This document shows, in pieces, positions 16,241-25,095 of a stretch of 64,000 bases of DNA; positions within the stretch are counted from its first letter, which is position 1; every line of letters begins with the position of its first letter. This DNA is from Caballeronia concitans (GTDB lineage Bacteria; Pseudomonadota; Gammaproteobacteria; Burkholderiales; Burkholderiaceae): assembly GCF_001544615.1 (NCBI RefSeq), contig NZ_FCNV02000004.1:186001-250000 (forward strand), in the 5' to 3' direction. The position numbers were made by a program, and so were the translations under genes. The notes below the pieces were generated by a model. That model was given only the letters and a program-made list of their open reading frames with translations, did not search any database and was not told where the DNA came from.

Positions 16241-18196
16241 ATGCCTCACATCTCTCTGGCCCGCACGAACGTCGGGGCCAAATTTGCCGCTTTCGCGTGT
16301 GCGCTTGCGGCAATCGTCGTTGCTAGCTTCACGGTCGCTGTCACCCACTCTGCCGGCGATCAAATCAACGCGCATGCGATGGCCCGCGTCCAAAGCGACA
16401 ACCGTTCGATCGGCACGATGATCGGCCTCTACGACACGGCCGTCAGCGCCGAAGTCTCGCGTTTCATGACGATGTTCTCGCGTCGCATGCAGGACGGCTT
16501 CACGCTCGATGAAGCGCATGCCGTCGATATCGGCGGTGTCGCGACGCCGACCCTCCTCACGGGCGACAAGCCCTTGAACGGCGACTTCTCGATTCCCGAT
16601 GCGTTCCTCGCGGAAAGCGGCGCCATCGCGACGATCTTCGCGCGCACCGGCGACGACTTCGTGCGCGTGACGACCTCGCTCAAGAAGCAGGATGGCGCGC
16701 GCGCCATCGGCACGCTGCTCGATCGCAAGGGACCGGCGTATGGGCCGGTGCTGAACGGCAAGTCGTATATCGGCATTGCCGCGCTCTTCGGCAAGCAGTA
16801 CATCACCGAGTACAAGCCCGTGACGGATGCGTCGGGCCGCGTGATCGGCGCGCTGTTCGTCGGCGTCGATGTTTCGTCGGAGATGACCGCGCTGCAGGAC
16901 GATATTCGCAAGCTCACCATCGGCGAGAGCGGCTATCACTTCGTCGTCGACGCATCGAATGGCGCGAATCGCGGCAAGCTGCTCGTGCATCCGGGCGGTG
17001 AAGGACAAATGGCGGACGAGCGCGTCGCGCCCTTCAAGCACATGCTCGATACGCGCGAAGGCAAGCTCGCATTCGAAGGCGAGGACATTGCCGGCGCCAA
17101 CGCGCGCGTGCATGGCGGCGCGAAGGAAATCGTCTATATGACGGTGCCGCAATGGAACTGGGTGATCGGCGGCATTGCGTATCGCGATGAGTTGCTCGCC
17201 AGCGTGCACGCGAGCCGCAATCGCTTCCTGCTGCTCGGGCTCGCGGTCATCGTCGCGCTCGTCGGCGTGCTGCTGTATGCGGTGAAGCGCCTCATTGGCC
17301 GTCCCATCGATGAAGTCACGCGCGCATCGGAACGTATCGCAGCGGGCGATCTCACCGTGCGCATCGATACCGATCGCGAAGACGATATCGGCCGCCTCAT
17401 GCGCGCGATCGACGGCATCGCGCAAGGGCTCGCGGGCATCGTCGCGCAAGTGCGCAGCGCATCCGCCGACATGACGGACGGCACGGCGCGTCTTGCTTCG
17501 GGCAGCACCGACATTGCATCGCGCATCGCGACGCAGGCGGCAAGCGTCGAGGAAACCGCGGCCAGCATGGAAGAGATCACATCGACCGTGCAGCACAACG
17601 CCGCGAATACCGCGCAGGCGGGCACGCTCGTGGCATCGGCGTCCGATGCCGCGCGTGAAGGCGGCGAAGCAGTGAGCCGCGTCGTCGAGACGATGAGCGA
17701 GATCGACGCATCCTCGCGTCGCATTGCGGACATCACCGCGACGATCGAAGGCATCGCGTTTCAAACGAACATTCTCGCGCTCAATGCGGCCGTGGAAGCT
17801 GCGCGTGCGGGCGAGCACGGCAAGGGCTTCGCGGTGGTCGCATCCGAAGTGCGAGCGCTTGCGCAACGAAGCGCGGGCGCAGTGAAGGAGATCGAAGCGT
17901 TGATCGCCGAATCCGCAGCCAACGTTTCGCGCGGATACAAGATCGCCGAGCAGGCCAGCAGCACGATGAACGGCATCGTGGAACGCGTGACGCAAGTCAA
18001 TGCGATCGTCGGTGAGATCGGCGTCGCGTCGCGAGAGCAGGCAAGCGGCATCGAGCAGGTCAATAGCGCGGTCATGCTGATCGGCGAAGCGACTCAACAG
18101 AACGCGGCCCTCGTCGGCGAGGCGGAGCATTCGACCGCCGAATTGCGCGACCATGCCGAGCGTCTTGCGCGTGCCGTCAGCATGTTCCGCGTTTGA
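16241..18196 (+). CDS. Methyl-accepting chemotaxis protein with a Cache sensor domain
   Basis: A 651-residue chemoreceptor. Transmembrane helix 1 (about 8-34) is followed by a periplasmic Cache_3/Cache_2-type sensor of about 270 residues ([34 protein letters not shown]), helix 2 ([19 protein letters not shown]), a HAMP domain ([20 protein letters not shown]) and a long signalling coil. The hairpin tip carries [16 protein letters not shown] and [17 protein letters not shown]. There is no C-terminal CheR/CheB pentapeptide (it ends MFRV). A sigma-28 promoter lies just upstream. Cache ligands are often amino or organic acids; the ligand here is unknown. Confidence 0.93.
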   Translation: MPHISLARTNVGAKFAAFACALAAIVVASFTVAVTHSAGDQINAHAMARVQSDNRSIGTMIGLYDTAVSAEVSRFMTMFSRRMQDGFTLDEAHAVDIGGVATPTLLTGDKPLNGDFSIPDAFLAESGAIATIFARTGDDFVRVTTSLKKQDGARAIGTLLDRKGPAYGPVLNGKSYIGIAALFGKQYITEYKPVTDASGRVIGALFVGVDVSSEMTALQDDIRKLTIGESGYHFVVDASNGANRGKLLVHPGGEGQMADERVAPFKHMLDTREGKLAFEGEDIAGANARVHGGAKEIVYMTVPQWNWVIGGIAYRDELLASVHASRNRFLLLGLAVIVALVGVLLYAVKRLIGRPIDEVTRASERIAAGDLTVRIDTDREDDIGRLMRAIDGIAQGLAGIVAQVRSASADMTDGTARLASGSTDIASRIATQAASVEETAASMEEITSTVQHNAANTAQAGTLVASASDAAREGGEAVSRVVETMSEIDASSRRIADITATIEGIAFQTNILALNAAVEAARAGEHGKGFAVVASEVRALAQRSAGAVKEIEALIAESAANVSRGYKIAEQASSTMNGIVERVTQVNAIVGEIGVASREQASGIEQVNSAVMLIGEATQQNAALVGEAEHSTAELRDHAERLARAVSMFRV

Positions 18197-18289
18197 GTTT
18201 GCTTCGTCGAGCGCTAGCTCTTCAGCAATCGATAGCGCATGACATGCACAGGTTTCGTGCCTGATTGCATGAAGCCTGTGTTTCACGTT

Positions 18290-18321
18290 AATGAACGCCC
18301 TCGCGGCGTTCATTCTTTTTT
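18290..18321 (+). terminator. Intrinsic terminator after the chemoreceptor gene
   Basis: AATGAACGCC and GGCGTTCATT form perfect 10-bp arms around a 5-bp loop, followed by C and six T. It lies about 95 bp beyond the chemoreceptor stop codon. Confidence 0.8.
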
Positions 18322-18676
18322 GTACGGCTAAGATGCATCGTACCGCGCGATCAATGAGCGCGGCACCGTTCTTGCGAAAGCATCTCACAGCACGTTTCCA
18401 AGCAGCAGGTCGTACCAAAGCGATTCGGGGGAACCCGCTTCGGCAAACCCGATCTACTGCGATTCGCCATCACATCCAGCGCATCACATCGGGGCTCAAG
18501 GCCCGATGAGACGGCTCAACGTAGCCCTTCCATCGCATTCGATGCAATGACCGGGCTCGCCGCAGACATCATCGACAGACATTCGACCCAAGCACTCGTC
18601 TGGGGCGCGCGCAGCTTCGCGCGCCATTGCGTCAACCACGCGACGCAACCCTAACCCTCAACGACGGAGCGTCCAT
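18322..18676. other. Intergenic stretch before the glycosyltransferase
   Basis: About 355 bp with no convincing gene. It holds two potential hairpins: CATCGGG/CCCGATG at 18487-18508, and a GCGCGC/GCGCGC pair near 18606-18625. These may form a structured leader for the downstream gene. I see no tRNA-like fold. Confidence 0.4.
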
Positions 18677-19759
18677 ATGTCCTTTGAACGTGACTCTGTG
18701 CAGTACAAAAGTCCGCTGCTCACCATCGTGGTGGCAGCCTATGAAGTCGAAGGCTATATAGAGGAAGCACTCGAATCCCTGCTTTCGCAGCCTCATATCG
18801 ATGCAATGAAGATCGTCGTCGTCGACGACGGCTCTCATGACGAAACCTATGCAGCGGCGCAAGCCGTGGCCGATCGCGACGGCGGCAGACATATCGAAGT
18901 CATGCGGCAGGAGAATGGCGGCGTGAGCGCCGCGCGCAACACGGGCCTTGCCGCCGTGCGCACGCCTTATGTCGGCTTTCTCGATGGCGACGACATCTAT
19001 CTGAAGAACTTCACGCAAGCGGTCATTCCGCGATTAGCCGAAGACCAGTACGACCTCGTCGAATACAACGTCAAGATCATCGACGACGACGGCCACGAAC
19101 TCGAGGACCTCGACCTCGTGAACGCCGGCGAAGACGGCGGCCATCCGATGAATCGCGATGCGCTAGAGCAGTTCGCGGACACGTTTCACACTTTCGTGTG
19201 GGCGCGCGTGTATCGCACCGCGATGTTCAGGGACATGCCGTTCCCGGTTCGCAGACAGTACGAGGACATGGCGGTCATACCGTCGATGTACCTTCGCGCC
19301 ACGCGATATTTCCGCGTGAGCGAGCCATTGCTCGGCTATCGGCGGCGCTTCGGCAGCATCACGCAGAAAGCAACCTTGCACGACATGCGCGACTTGCGCA
19401 TCAATGGGCAGGAAGCGCTTGCACGCTGCAATGGCGGCGAAATGGACGACTTCTGGCTGACCGTCTTCGACAAAGTGTTCCAGCGCGCCTGCCATGTGTG
19501 CGCACGCGTCGATCGCGCATCGTTCCGGGAAGCGTCGGAAACGCTGTCGGAGATGGCGGCGGATCATCGCGAAACGCGGGCGAGACTGGCCGAGCGCAAT
19601 GGGCGCGAAGTCGTCCAACTCAAGCCATTCGATTTGAACGTGCGTGCGGATCGGTCGGTACACTTTCTCAAATCGCTCGTCAAGAAAGTCTTGCGACGCA
19701 GCCTCGATCATCATCAGCGCGCGCGCCGGCCGGCTCCGTCGAATCAGTTGAGCGGCTGA
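18677..19759 (+). CDS. Family 2 glycosyltransferase
   Basis: A 360-residue GT-A fold enzyme. LLTIVVAAYEVEGYIEEALESLL begins the nucleotide-binding domain, IVVVDDGSHDET carries the first Asp pair, ENGGVSAARNTGL is the usual family helix, and GFLDGDDIYL holds the DXD-type metal site. The C-terminal part is basic and helical, without membrane segments. The gene stands alone, not in a polysaccharide cluster, so acceptor and product are unknown. The predicted start follows a GGAG site. Confidence 0.88.
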   Translation: MSFERDSVQYKSPLLTIVVAAYEVEGYIEEALESLLSQPHIDAMKIVVVDDGSHDETYAAAQAVADRDGGRHIEVMRQENGGVSAARNTGLAAVRTPYVGFLDGDDIYLKNFTQAVIPRLAEDQYDLVEYNVKIIDDDGHELEDLDLVNAGEDGGHPMNRDALEQFADTFHTFVWARVYRTAMFRDMPFPVRRQYEDMAVIPSMYLRATRYFRVSEPLLGYRRRFGSITQKATLHDMRDLRINGQEALARCNGGEMDDFWLTVFDKVFQRACHVCARVDRASFREASETLSEMAADHRETRARLAERNGREVVQLKPFDLNVRADRSVHFLKSLVKKVLRRSLDHHQRARRPAPSNQLSG

Positions 19760-19809
19760 GTGGCCGGGCGCACGGGCGGCAGGCGTACATTTCGCAGTAA
19801 ACTGCACGA

Positions 19810-20067
19810 ATGGAAAAGTGCCCTTACTGCGAAAGAATCCGCGACGAATGGGACTGTCACGGACAAGACTGCCGAACCGCCATCGCACGTGCGCTGCGCA
19901 GACAGCGCATGGGCCTGCCCATGGTTCCGAACGTCATACGCAATGAAATCGCGGCAGGCGCGAGCACCGGCGAAGTGATCGCGCAACTGTCGCGTCAACG
20001 CTTGCGCGCTCGACGCGCCAATGAAGAGCGTCGCGCGCGAAAGGCTGCGGAAGACATGGATCTGTAG
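19810..20067 (+). CDS. Small Cys-containing, Arg-rich protein
   Basis: An 85-residue soluble protein. The N-terminus MEKCPYCERIRDEWDCHGQD and the following CRTA give a Cys-x2-Cys ... Cys-x4-Cys pattern that could bind zinc. The rest is a basic helical stretch (SRQRLRARRANEERRARKAA). No good ribosome site precedes the ATG, and the family is not recognised. It is convergent with the CheY-like gene. The composition suggests nucleic-acid binding, but this is a guess. Confidence 0.5.
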   Translation: MEKCPYCERIRDEWDCHGQDCRTAIARALRRQRMGLPMVPNVIRNEIAAGASTGEVIAQLSRQRLRARRANEERRARKAAEDMDL

Positions 20068-20089
20068 CTGAAGAAAAGCGTCAAGCGCT

Positions 20090-20434
20090 TTAGCACGCGT
20101 TCAGCACCGCTCTGAAGCCATCCGCGGTGAATGGCTTGAGGAAAAATCCGTCGAAGTGCTCGTGCGCATCATTCTGGTGCCGGTCATCGCCCGTGACCGC
20201 CACGACACACGCGAGCCTGCTCGGCCCCGCCGCGCGCAAACGCCGGCATAAATCCCGACCGTCGACATCGGGCAAGCCGAGATCGAGGAAGATCGTGTCG
20301 TAGCTGTGGGCGGCGGCGAGCAGCATCGCCTGATGACCGTCATAAGCGACGTGCGCGACGTGACCCAGCGACACCGCGAGGTCTCTGAATGCATCGCAAA
20401 GATGGGTGTCATCTTCTACAAACAAGACAAGCAT
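20090..20434 (-). CDS. Single-domain response regulator (CheY-like)
   Basis: A 114-residue receiver domain with no output domain. The acidic pair is in LFVEDDTHL, the phosphoacceptor is Asp51 in IFLDLGLPDVDGR, Thr81 lies in AVTGDD and Lys100 in FFLKPF, so all catalytic positions are present. It is on the same strand as and 96 bp downstream of the EAL-domain gene, a pairing suggestive of a shared signalling role. No cognate kinase is adjacent. Confidence 0.85.
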   Translation of the reverse strand: MLVLFVEDDTHLCDAFRDLAVSLGHVAHVAYDGHQAMLLAAAHSYDTIFLDLGLPDVDGRDLCRRLRAAGPSRLACVVAVTGDDRHQNDAHEHFDGFFLKPFTADGFRAVLNAC

Positions 20435-20530
20435 GATCGGTCATCCGGAAGCGTTGGTTCCCTTCCCATGCAAGGGCGTTGCCTTCGCGTTTTCAGGTCA
20501 CGCAACATTCACGCAAAAAGCGAGCCACGC

Positions 20531-21325
20531 TTAAAGAGCGAAAGATTGCGCGCTCAACGAAGGAACTGCCGCAAAAGCGGGCTTGGCAAAGAAGTAGCCC
20601 TGCATCAGTTGCACATCGTTGGCGACGAAGAAGTCGCGCTCGCCCTTGGTCTCGATGCCTTCCGCGATCACGCGAACGCCGAGATCGCGGCAGATGGCGA
20701 GCACGCCGCGCACGATGCGTTGCCGCACCGTATCCGTATCGATGCCGCGCACGAGATCCATGTCGAGCTTGATGAGATCCGGCTGGAAATCGGCGAGCAG
20801 CGTGAGGCCCGAATAGCCCGCGCCGAAATCGTCGATAGCCGTCTGGAAACCGAAACGCTTATAGGCGCGAAAAATATCGACGAGATGCGGCCGGCTGATG
20901 ATGTCCTCGCCCTCCACCGTCTCGAAGATGATTCGCTCGATCGGAAAGCCGTGCTTGTCCGCCGCTTCGAAGGTACTGCGAATGCAGGCCTCGGGCCGAT
21001 ACACCGCGTTCGGCATGAAGTTGATCGAGAGGAAGCCTTCCATCCCGAGTTGCGCGGCCTGCGCGATGGCCGTCGTGCGGCAGCGCTGGTCGAAGTGGTA
21101 GCGATTCTCGGCGTTCACCTTCCCCAGCACCGTGCCTGCCGGTTCGCCTTGCGGTCCGCGAACGAGCGCTTCGTGTGCATAGGCGACGCCGGCCTTGACA
21201 TCGACGATCGGCTGAAACGCGAACGCAAGCGCAATCGTCGAATCGGGATCGGTCTTGCATCCCGCGCAGCCCGGCGAAGCCGAGTGAATTGCAATCGTGC
21301 TGGCAGCGCCTTTAGCATCGCTCAT
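20531..21325 (-). CDS. EAL-domain protein (c-di-GMP phosphodiesterase)
   Basis: A 264-residue, EAL-only protein. Key residues are all visible: the signature as EALVRG, Asn in SINFMPN, Glu in FETVEGE, the Asp pair in IDDFGAGYSG, Lys in DLIKLDMDLV, AEGIE, and the loop ending in QGYFFAKPA. It should therefore be an active phosphodiesterase. The first 25 residues include CAGCKTD, a Cys-x2-Cys pair that may bind metal or respond to redox. A CheY-like gene follows. The start is supported by AGGAT 7 bp upstream. Confidence 0.9.
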   Translation of the reverse strand: MSDAKGAASTIAIHSASPGCAGCKTDPDSTIALAFAFQPIVDVKAGVAYAHEALVRGPQGEPAGTVLGKVNAENRYHFDQRCRTTAIAQAAQLGMEGFLSINFMPNAVYRPEACIRSTFEAADKHGFPIERIIFETVEGEDIISRPHLVDIFRAYKRFGFQTAIDDFGAGYSGLTLLADFQPDLIKLDMDLVRGIDTDTVRQRIVRGVLAICRDLGVRVIAEGIETKGERDFFVANDVQLMQGYFFAKPAFAAVPSLSAQSFAL

Positions 21326-21434
21326 GAATGAATCCTGTATCTTTATCCGATGCCGCGTTTCGACAAGTCAACATGACCGATCATGCAAGCGCGCATCAAG
21401 ACCTTTAACGGCACGCGCGTTCCAGTCCTTTAAC

Positions 21435-22004
21435 TTACTTGCAGCGCTCCCGCATGGCCTGAAGGCGAATCTCGTCGACGATACCGCGCTTCGTCATTTC
21501 TTCGAGCGCCTGCAATGCGGGCCGCGCGCCGCAAATCAAGGCGGCTTTGGCGTCGGCATCGAGTTCGAGTGCAATCGCGCGCCTCGCGCCATGCGCTCGC
21601 CACGCTTTGAAGAACATCGCCACGACGAACGCAAACACAGCACCAGGGACGGACACGCGCCACAGGTCTTCATCGGGCCACGCCGCGAACATGACGCACG
21701 GCCCCGCGATGAGCGCCGCCACGCCGAGCACGGTCCACGCGAAGTCGAGCAAAAGCGCCCGTCGTTGCGTGGCATGCGCCACTTCATGCGCGATCACGAG
21801 CCGCAGCAAAGGCTCGGGCAACAGAAGCGTGCGTGCATCGACTTCAATGCGATCGAAGAGCGCTTCATAGCATGGCCCCGAATTCGTCGCGACGAACCGC
21901 ACGACGGGCGGCGCGATGCCGAGCGCCGCCGCATCGTTCGCGACGAGACGCGACACATGTTGCTCGGCCGTTTCCATGATCGATGCAAAGACGAACGCCG
22001 TCAC
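21435..22004 (-). CDS. M48-like membrane metalloprotease
   Basis: A 189-residue protein with a zinc-protease signature: HEVAH at residues 73-77 in LVIAHEVAHATQRR, and the third-ligand motif ELDAD (Glu147). Between them lie two hydrophobic segments (FAWTVLGVAALIAGPCVMFA; VSVPGAVFAFVVAMFF), a layout like small M48/HtpX-type proteases. It starts with GTG in a GTGA overlap with the stop codon of the upstream SDR gene, so the two are co-translated. Shorter than HtpX (about 290), lacking the N-terminal membrane pair. The substrate is unknown. Confidence 0.75.
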   Translation of the reverse strand: MTAFVFASIMETAEQHVSRLVANDAAALGIAPPVVRFVATNSGPCYEALFDRIEVDARTLLLPEPLLRLVIAHEVAHATQRRALLLDFAWTVLGVAALIAGPCVMFAAWPDEDLWRVSVPGAVFAFVVAMFFKAWRAHGARRAIALELDADAKAALICGARPALQALEEMTKRGIVDEIRLQAMRERCK

Positions 22005-22855
22005 TCGATGGGGTTATCGCTCCACGCGCTGCGTTCCTGCCATGCGTCGAGGTCCGTATTGAGCCGCGCGAGCTTGCCGCGCACGAGGTCCATGCCCGCA
22101 TTGCCGAGCACGAGATGCGCAGGCGGTTGCGGCGCGAGCACCGCTTCGATGATGACTTGTGCCGCACGCGCGGGATCGCCCGGTTGCTTGCCGCTCTTCT
22201 CTGCGATGCCCGCGCGGCGGCGGCCCGCGACTTCCGCGTAATCGTCGATGGCCTGTTGCGTCTGCTTGAGCGAGCGCCCCGCCCAATCGGTGCGAAACGG
22301 TCCGGGTTCGACCGCCGTGACCTTGATGCCGAGTGCTTCCGTTTCGCGGGCAAGCGCTTCGCCCAGGCCCTCCAGCGCGAACTTCGTCGCCGCGTAGTAA
22401 CCGCTGCCGGGATTGCCGACGAGCCCGCCCACCGACGTGATATTGACGATATGCCCAGAGCGGCGCTCGCGCATGCCGGGCAACACGGCGCGGATCATCG
22501 CGGCCGCACCGAAGAAGTTCGCTTCGAACATCGCGCGCACCTCGTCGTCCTCGCCTTCTTCGACGGCGGCGAGATAGCCGAAGCCCGCGTTGTTGACGAG
22601 CACATCGACATGACCGAACGCCTCGCGCGCATCGCTCATCGCGGCCGCAATTTCGTCGGGGCGCGTCACGTCGAGACGAACGGCGATCGCGCGGCCGTCC
22701 GCACGCTCGACGAGATCCGTCACGCTATCCGGGTTTCGCGCGGCAACGACTGCGCGCCAGCCGCGCTCGATAACGGCAGCGGCCAGTTCCCGGCCGAAGC
22801 CGGTCGAGCAACCCGTGATGAACCAGACAGGCGATTCGTTCGACGACAATGACAT
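22001..22855 (-). CDS. Short-chain dehydrogenase/reductase
   Basis: A 284-residue classical SDR: WFITGCSTGFGRELAAAV (nucleotide binding), VLVNNAGFGYLAAVEEG, the serine in IVNITSVGG, and YYAATKFALEG with the catalytic Tyr-x3-Lys. The C-terminus is longer than the usual 250 residues and resembles oxidoreductases annotated as YbbO- or retinol-dehydrogenase-like. It precedes and overlaps the M48-like gene. The substrate is unknown. Confidence 0.88.
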   Translation of the reverse strand: MSLSSNESPVWFITGCSTGFGRELAAAVIERGWRAVVAARNPDSVTDLVERADGRAIAVRLDVTRPDEIAAAMSDAREAFGHVDVLVNNAGFGYLAAVEEGEDDEVRAMFEANFFGAAAMIRAVLPGMRERRSGHIVNITSVGGLVGNPGSGYYAATKFALEGLGEALARETEALGIKVTAVEPGPFRTDWAGRSLKQTQQAIDDYAEVAGRRRAGIAEKSGKQPGDPARAAQVIIEAVLAPQPPAHLVLGNAGMDLVRGKLARLNTDLDAWQERSAWSDNPIE

Positions 22856-23166
22856 TGCGAGTCTCCGTGAGAGGACATTGACTCACTCATTGTGGACGCA
22901 AGTTCGCCAATCTGCCCGGATGCCAGCCGACGCATTCAGTTGGGTTAGTTCGTACGAAACCGAACAGACTCGCGAAACGCAAAGAGGAAAAATGAACCGG
23001 TATATTGCGAGCGGCCAAGTAATTTTGGCTTTTATGACGACCGTGCGGCAATAAGCTAAGCAAAAACGCTTATTGGACCAAAATAGCAAGCCGTGGTAAA
23101 AATCACTGTCGCTCGAAACGGCGAGCGCATCTTCAACGTTTAATTCGTCTCATAGGGTTTGGAAAA
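22856..23166. other. Divergent regulatory region between SDR and cold-shock genes
   Basis: About 311 bp without a convincing gene. It must hold the SDR promoter (CGGAGA ribosome site next to its ATG) and a long leader for the cold-shock gene. A hairpin CGCTCG-AAACGG-CGAGCG at 23110-23127 lies about 40 bp before the cold-shock ATG and could take part in temperature-dependent leader folding, as in other csp mRNAs. Confidence 0.4.
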
Positions 23167-23370
23167 ATGGCAACAGGTACGGTCAAGTGGTTCAATGATG
23201 CAAAGGGTTTTGGTTTCATCACGCCGGATGACGGCGGCGAAGACCTGTTTGCACATTTCTCCGAAATCCAGTCCAAGGGTTTCAAGTCGCTCCAGGAAAA
23301 CCAAAAGGTGAGCTTCGAAGTCAAGCAAGGCCCGAAGGGCAAGCAGGCTTCGACTATCCAGCCGCTGTAA
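23167..23370 (+). CDS. Cold-shock protein, CspA family
   Basis: A 67-residue single cold-shock domain. Both RNA-binding motifs are intact: KGFGFIT (RNP1) and DLFAHFS (RNP2-type), with GTVKWFNDA at the start and [12 protein letters not shown] at the end. Such proteins bind single-stranded RNA and DNA and melt RNA structure. It is monocistronic, followed by a strong terminator, with a long 5' leader. Confidence 0.97.
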   Translation: MATGTVKWFNDAKGFGFITPDDGGEDLFAHFSEIQSKGFKSLQENQKVSFEVKQGPKGKQASTIQPL

Positions 23371-23395
23371 TACAAGCGGTCTAGCCTCGGTGCAC

Positions 23396-23423
23396 AACGG
23401 CCCTTCGGGGCCGTTTGTTTTTT
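23396..23423 (+). terminator. Intrinsic terminator after the cold-shock gene
   Basis: AACGGCCC and GGGCCGTT form 8-bp arms around a short loop, followed by TG and a run of six T, 26 bp beyond the cold-shock stop codon. Confidence 0.88.
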
Positions 23424-23521
23424 GCGCGTGCGTTATCCGGCGTCGCGATAAATCAGTAGAATCGCGCATCGGCCCCGGCGCCGTGAACCTCCGAAGCGTC
23501 CAACTCTTTCTCTGTACCTGC

Positions 23522-24025
23522 GTGAAGCCGCGAAGCAATCGACAAGAATTCCGTGCATGGGCACGGCCTACAACAAGTGCATTGCTCGTCATGCTCTGGT
23601 GCGTGATCGTCAACGCGCATGCGCAATCGTTTGCGGCGAATGCACGCGCGGTTCGCTTCGTGACTGCCGTCGTCATGGACGACTTTCACACGGCGCAAGC
23701 AGGCGGCGGCTATGTCTTCTCCTATGAGAAGCAGGAAACGGAAGCGACGCTGACGGCCAAGCTGGAACGCTGGCTTTCCGGCACCGCGCCCGATGCCATC
23801 CACATGGAGCCCGCTGAAAAGCAGACGCTCTTCAGCTTCTATTGGGCGGCGAGCATGATGCCCGCGAACTCGCCGTGTTTCGATTCCATCGCGCAAGCGG
23901 CTTGCAGCGACGAACTCGCCAAGTGGATGGCGCGCGAACTCGCCGACGATCCCCGCTTCATTCGCGCCTATGAATCGGCGGCCAAACCGCTCGGATTACC
24001 GCCGCTCGTGCGCAACGCGCGCTGA
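23522..24025 (+). CDS. Putative secreted hypothetical protein
   Basis: About 167 residues from a GTG at 23522. A basic n-region is followed by SALLVMLWCVIVNAHAQSFA, a plausible signal peptide cleaved after AHA. The mature part has a helical domain with two conserved-looking cysteines (NSPCFDSIAQAACSDEL). The reading frame is open further upstream through the cold-shock terminator; starts at 23483 (GTG) or 23582 (ATG) are possible. I do not recognise the family. It overlaps slightly, tail to tail, with a doubtful minus-strand frame. Confidence 0.55.
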   Translation: MKPRSNRQEFRAWARPTTSALLVMLWCVIVNAHAQSFAANARAVRFVTAVVMDDFHTAQAGGGYVFSYEKQETEATLTAKLERWLSGTAPDAIHMEPAEKQTLFSFYWAASMMPANSPCFDSIAQAACSDELAKWMARELADDPRFIRAYESAAKPLGLPPLVRNAR

Positions 24026-24220
24026 GTCACGTTGCCTGCATCGACGATGCCGCGCAGCGCCACGCTTCGCATGTTCGACGCGCGCGCATTGCGGGCGGCG
24101 CGTCGGCGAGGCAGTGTGATCGGCCACGTCTTCACGATGCTCGCGCATCCATGCAATCTTCGCGGCCACGCTTGCGAGCACCGAAAGCGCACCGACGGTT
24201 TCGAGCAAGGCATCGATCAT
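23996..24220 (-). CDS. Doubtful small membrane protein
   Basis: A 74-residue frame starting MIDALLETVGALSVLASVAA, with one hydrophobic segment and an Arg-rich tail. It follows the TSUP permease gene on the same strand by 26 bp. There is no clear ribosome site, and the tail overlaps the 3' end of the opposite-strand gene, so this may be a frame-shifted or spurious ORF. Its hydrophobic N-terminus is the only positive evidence. Confidence 0.3.
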   Translation of the reverse strand: MIDALLETVGALSVLASVAAKIAWMREHREDVADHTASPTRRPQCARVEHAKRGAARHRRCRQRDSARVAHERR

Positions 24221-24246
24221 GATGGTTCGATAAGGAACATGACGCG

Positions 24247-25014
24247 TCATCGATGCGACAGCATCGGCCCGTAAGTCTTCACGAAGAACGCGACCGTGAT
24301 GCCTGCGCTCACGAGCAGCGTCCCTGTCCTGATGAGCGCGGGCGATGCGCGCCGGCCCACTTGCGCGCCGCTGTATCCGCCGGCAATGGCGGCCACGAGC
24401 ATCGCGATGGTCTCGGGCCAGCGCACGGCATGCGCCACGGCGAACGTGATCACCGCAACCGAATTCGCCGCGCTCACGAGCAGCGTGCGCGGCGCATTGA
24501 GGCTCTTCAGGTCGCGCGTGTCGAGCAAGCCCCACACGGCCATCATCATGATGCCGACCGCGCCGCCGAAATAGCCGCCATAGACGCCCAGCGCGAATTG
24601 AATAGCGAGCACGGCGGGCGCGCCGATGCGCCAACGCCTGCGCAACGCTTCGCCGAGCCGTCGCCCGAAGGCCAGCGTCAGGCTCGCGCATAGCAGCAGC
24701 CAAGGCAAGACGAACGAAAATGTCGATGACGATGTCGACAGCAACAGCACTGCGCCGGCCAGGCCGCCGAATAGCGTCGCGACGAGCAGCTTGCGCATCG
24801 ACACGGAGCCGACAGGACCCAGGCCATCGCGATACGCCCATGCGCTCACGGCGCCGCCGGGAAAGAGCGCGACAGTCGACGATGCGTTCGCCTGGACCGG
24901 TGGCACCCCCGCCGCAATGAGCGCGGGCAGGCTCACGAACGATCCGCCGCCGGCCAGCGCATTCATTGCCCCCGCGACGAATCCCGCGAAGATCACTACG
25001 ATGAGAGGTTCCAT
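24247..25014 (-). CDS. TSUP-family permease (TauE/SafE)
   Basis: A 255-residue membrane protein with about eight helices in two repeated halves. The N-terminal GFVAGAMNALAGGGSFVSLPAL and the second-half GVYGGYFGGAVGIMMM are the twin TSUP motifs. Members export or import sulfite, sulfoacetate and other small organic anions. It is divergent from a LysR gene 81 bp away, which probably controls it. The anion is not identifiable. Confidence 0.9.
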   Translation of the reverse strand: MEPLIVVIFAGFVAGAMNALAGGGSFVSLPALIAAGVPPVQANASSTVALFPGGAVSAWAYRDGLGPVGSVSMRKLLVATLFGGLAGAVLLLSTSSSTFSFVLPWLLLCASLTLAFGRRLGEALRRRWRIGAPAVLAIQFALGVYGGYFGGAVGIMMMAVWGLLDTRDLKSLNAPRTLLVSAANSVAVITFAVAHAVRWPETIAMLVAAIAGGYSGAQVGRRASPALIRTGTLLVSAGITVAFFVKTYGPMLSHR

Positions 25015-25095
25015 GCGGCAAATCGTAGCGAGCGCGGTGCGCGCTTACAATCTGGCATTTCCTTTGCGAGGCTTCGGCGCGGCCGAAGGCACGGC

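Noticed and set aside
18197-18676. Possible tRNA or small RNA gene in the gap
   Set aside because: Only simple hairpins and a terminator are visible; no cloverleaf or T-loop sequence could be found by eye.
23996-25021. A single long minus-strand gene covering the TSUP permease region
   Set aside because: The translation is Arg-rich and featureless, while the neighbouring frame encodes a clear TSUP permease.
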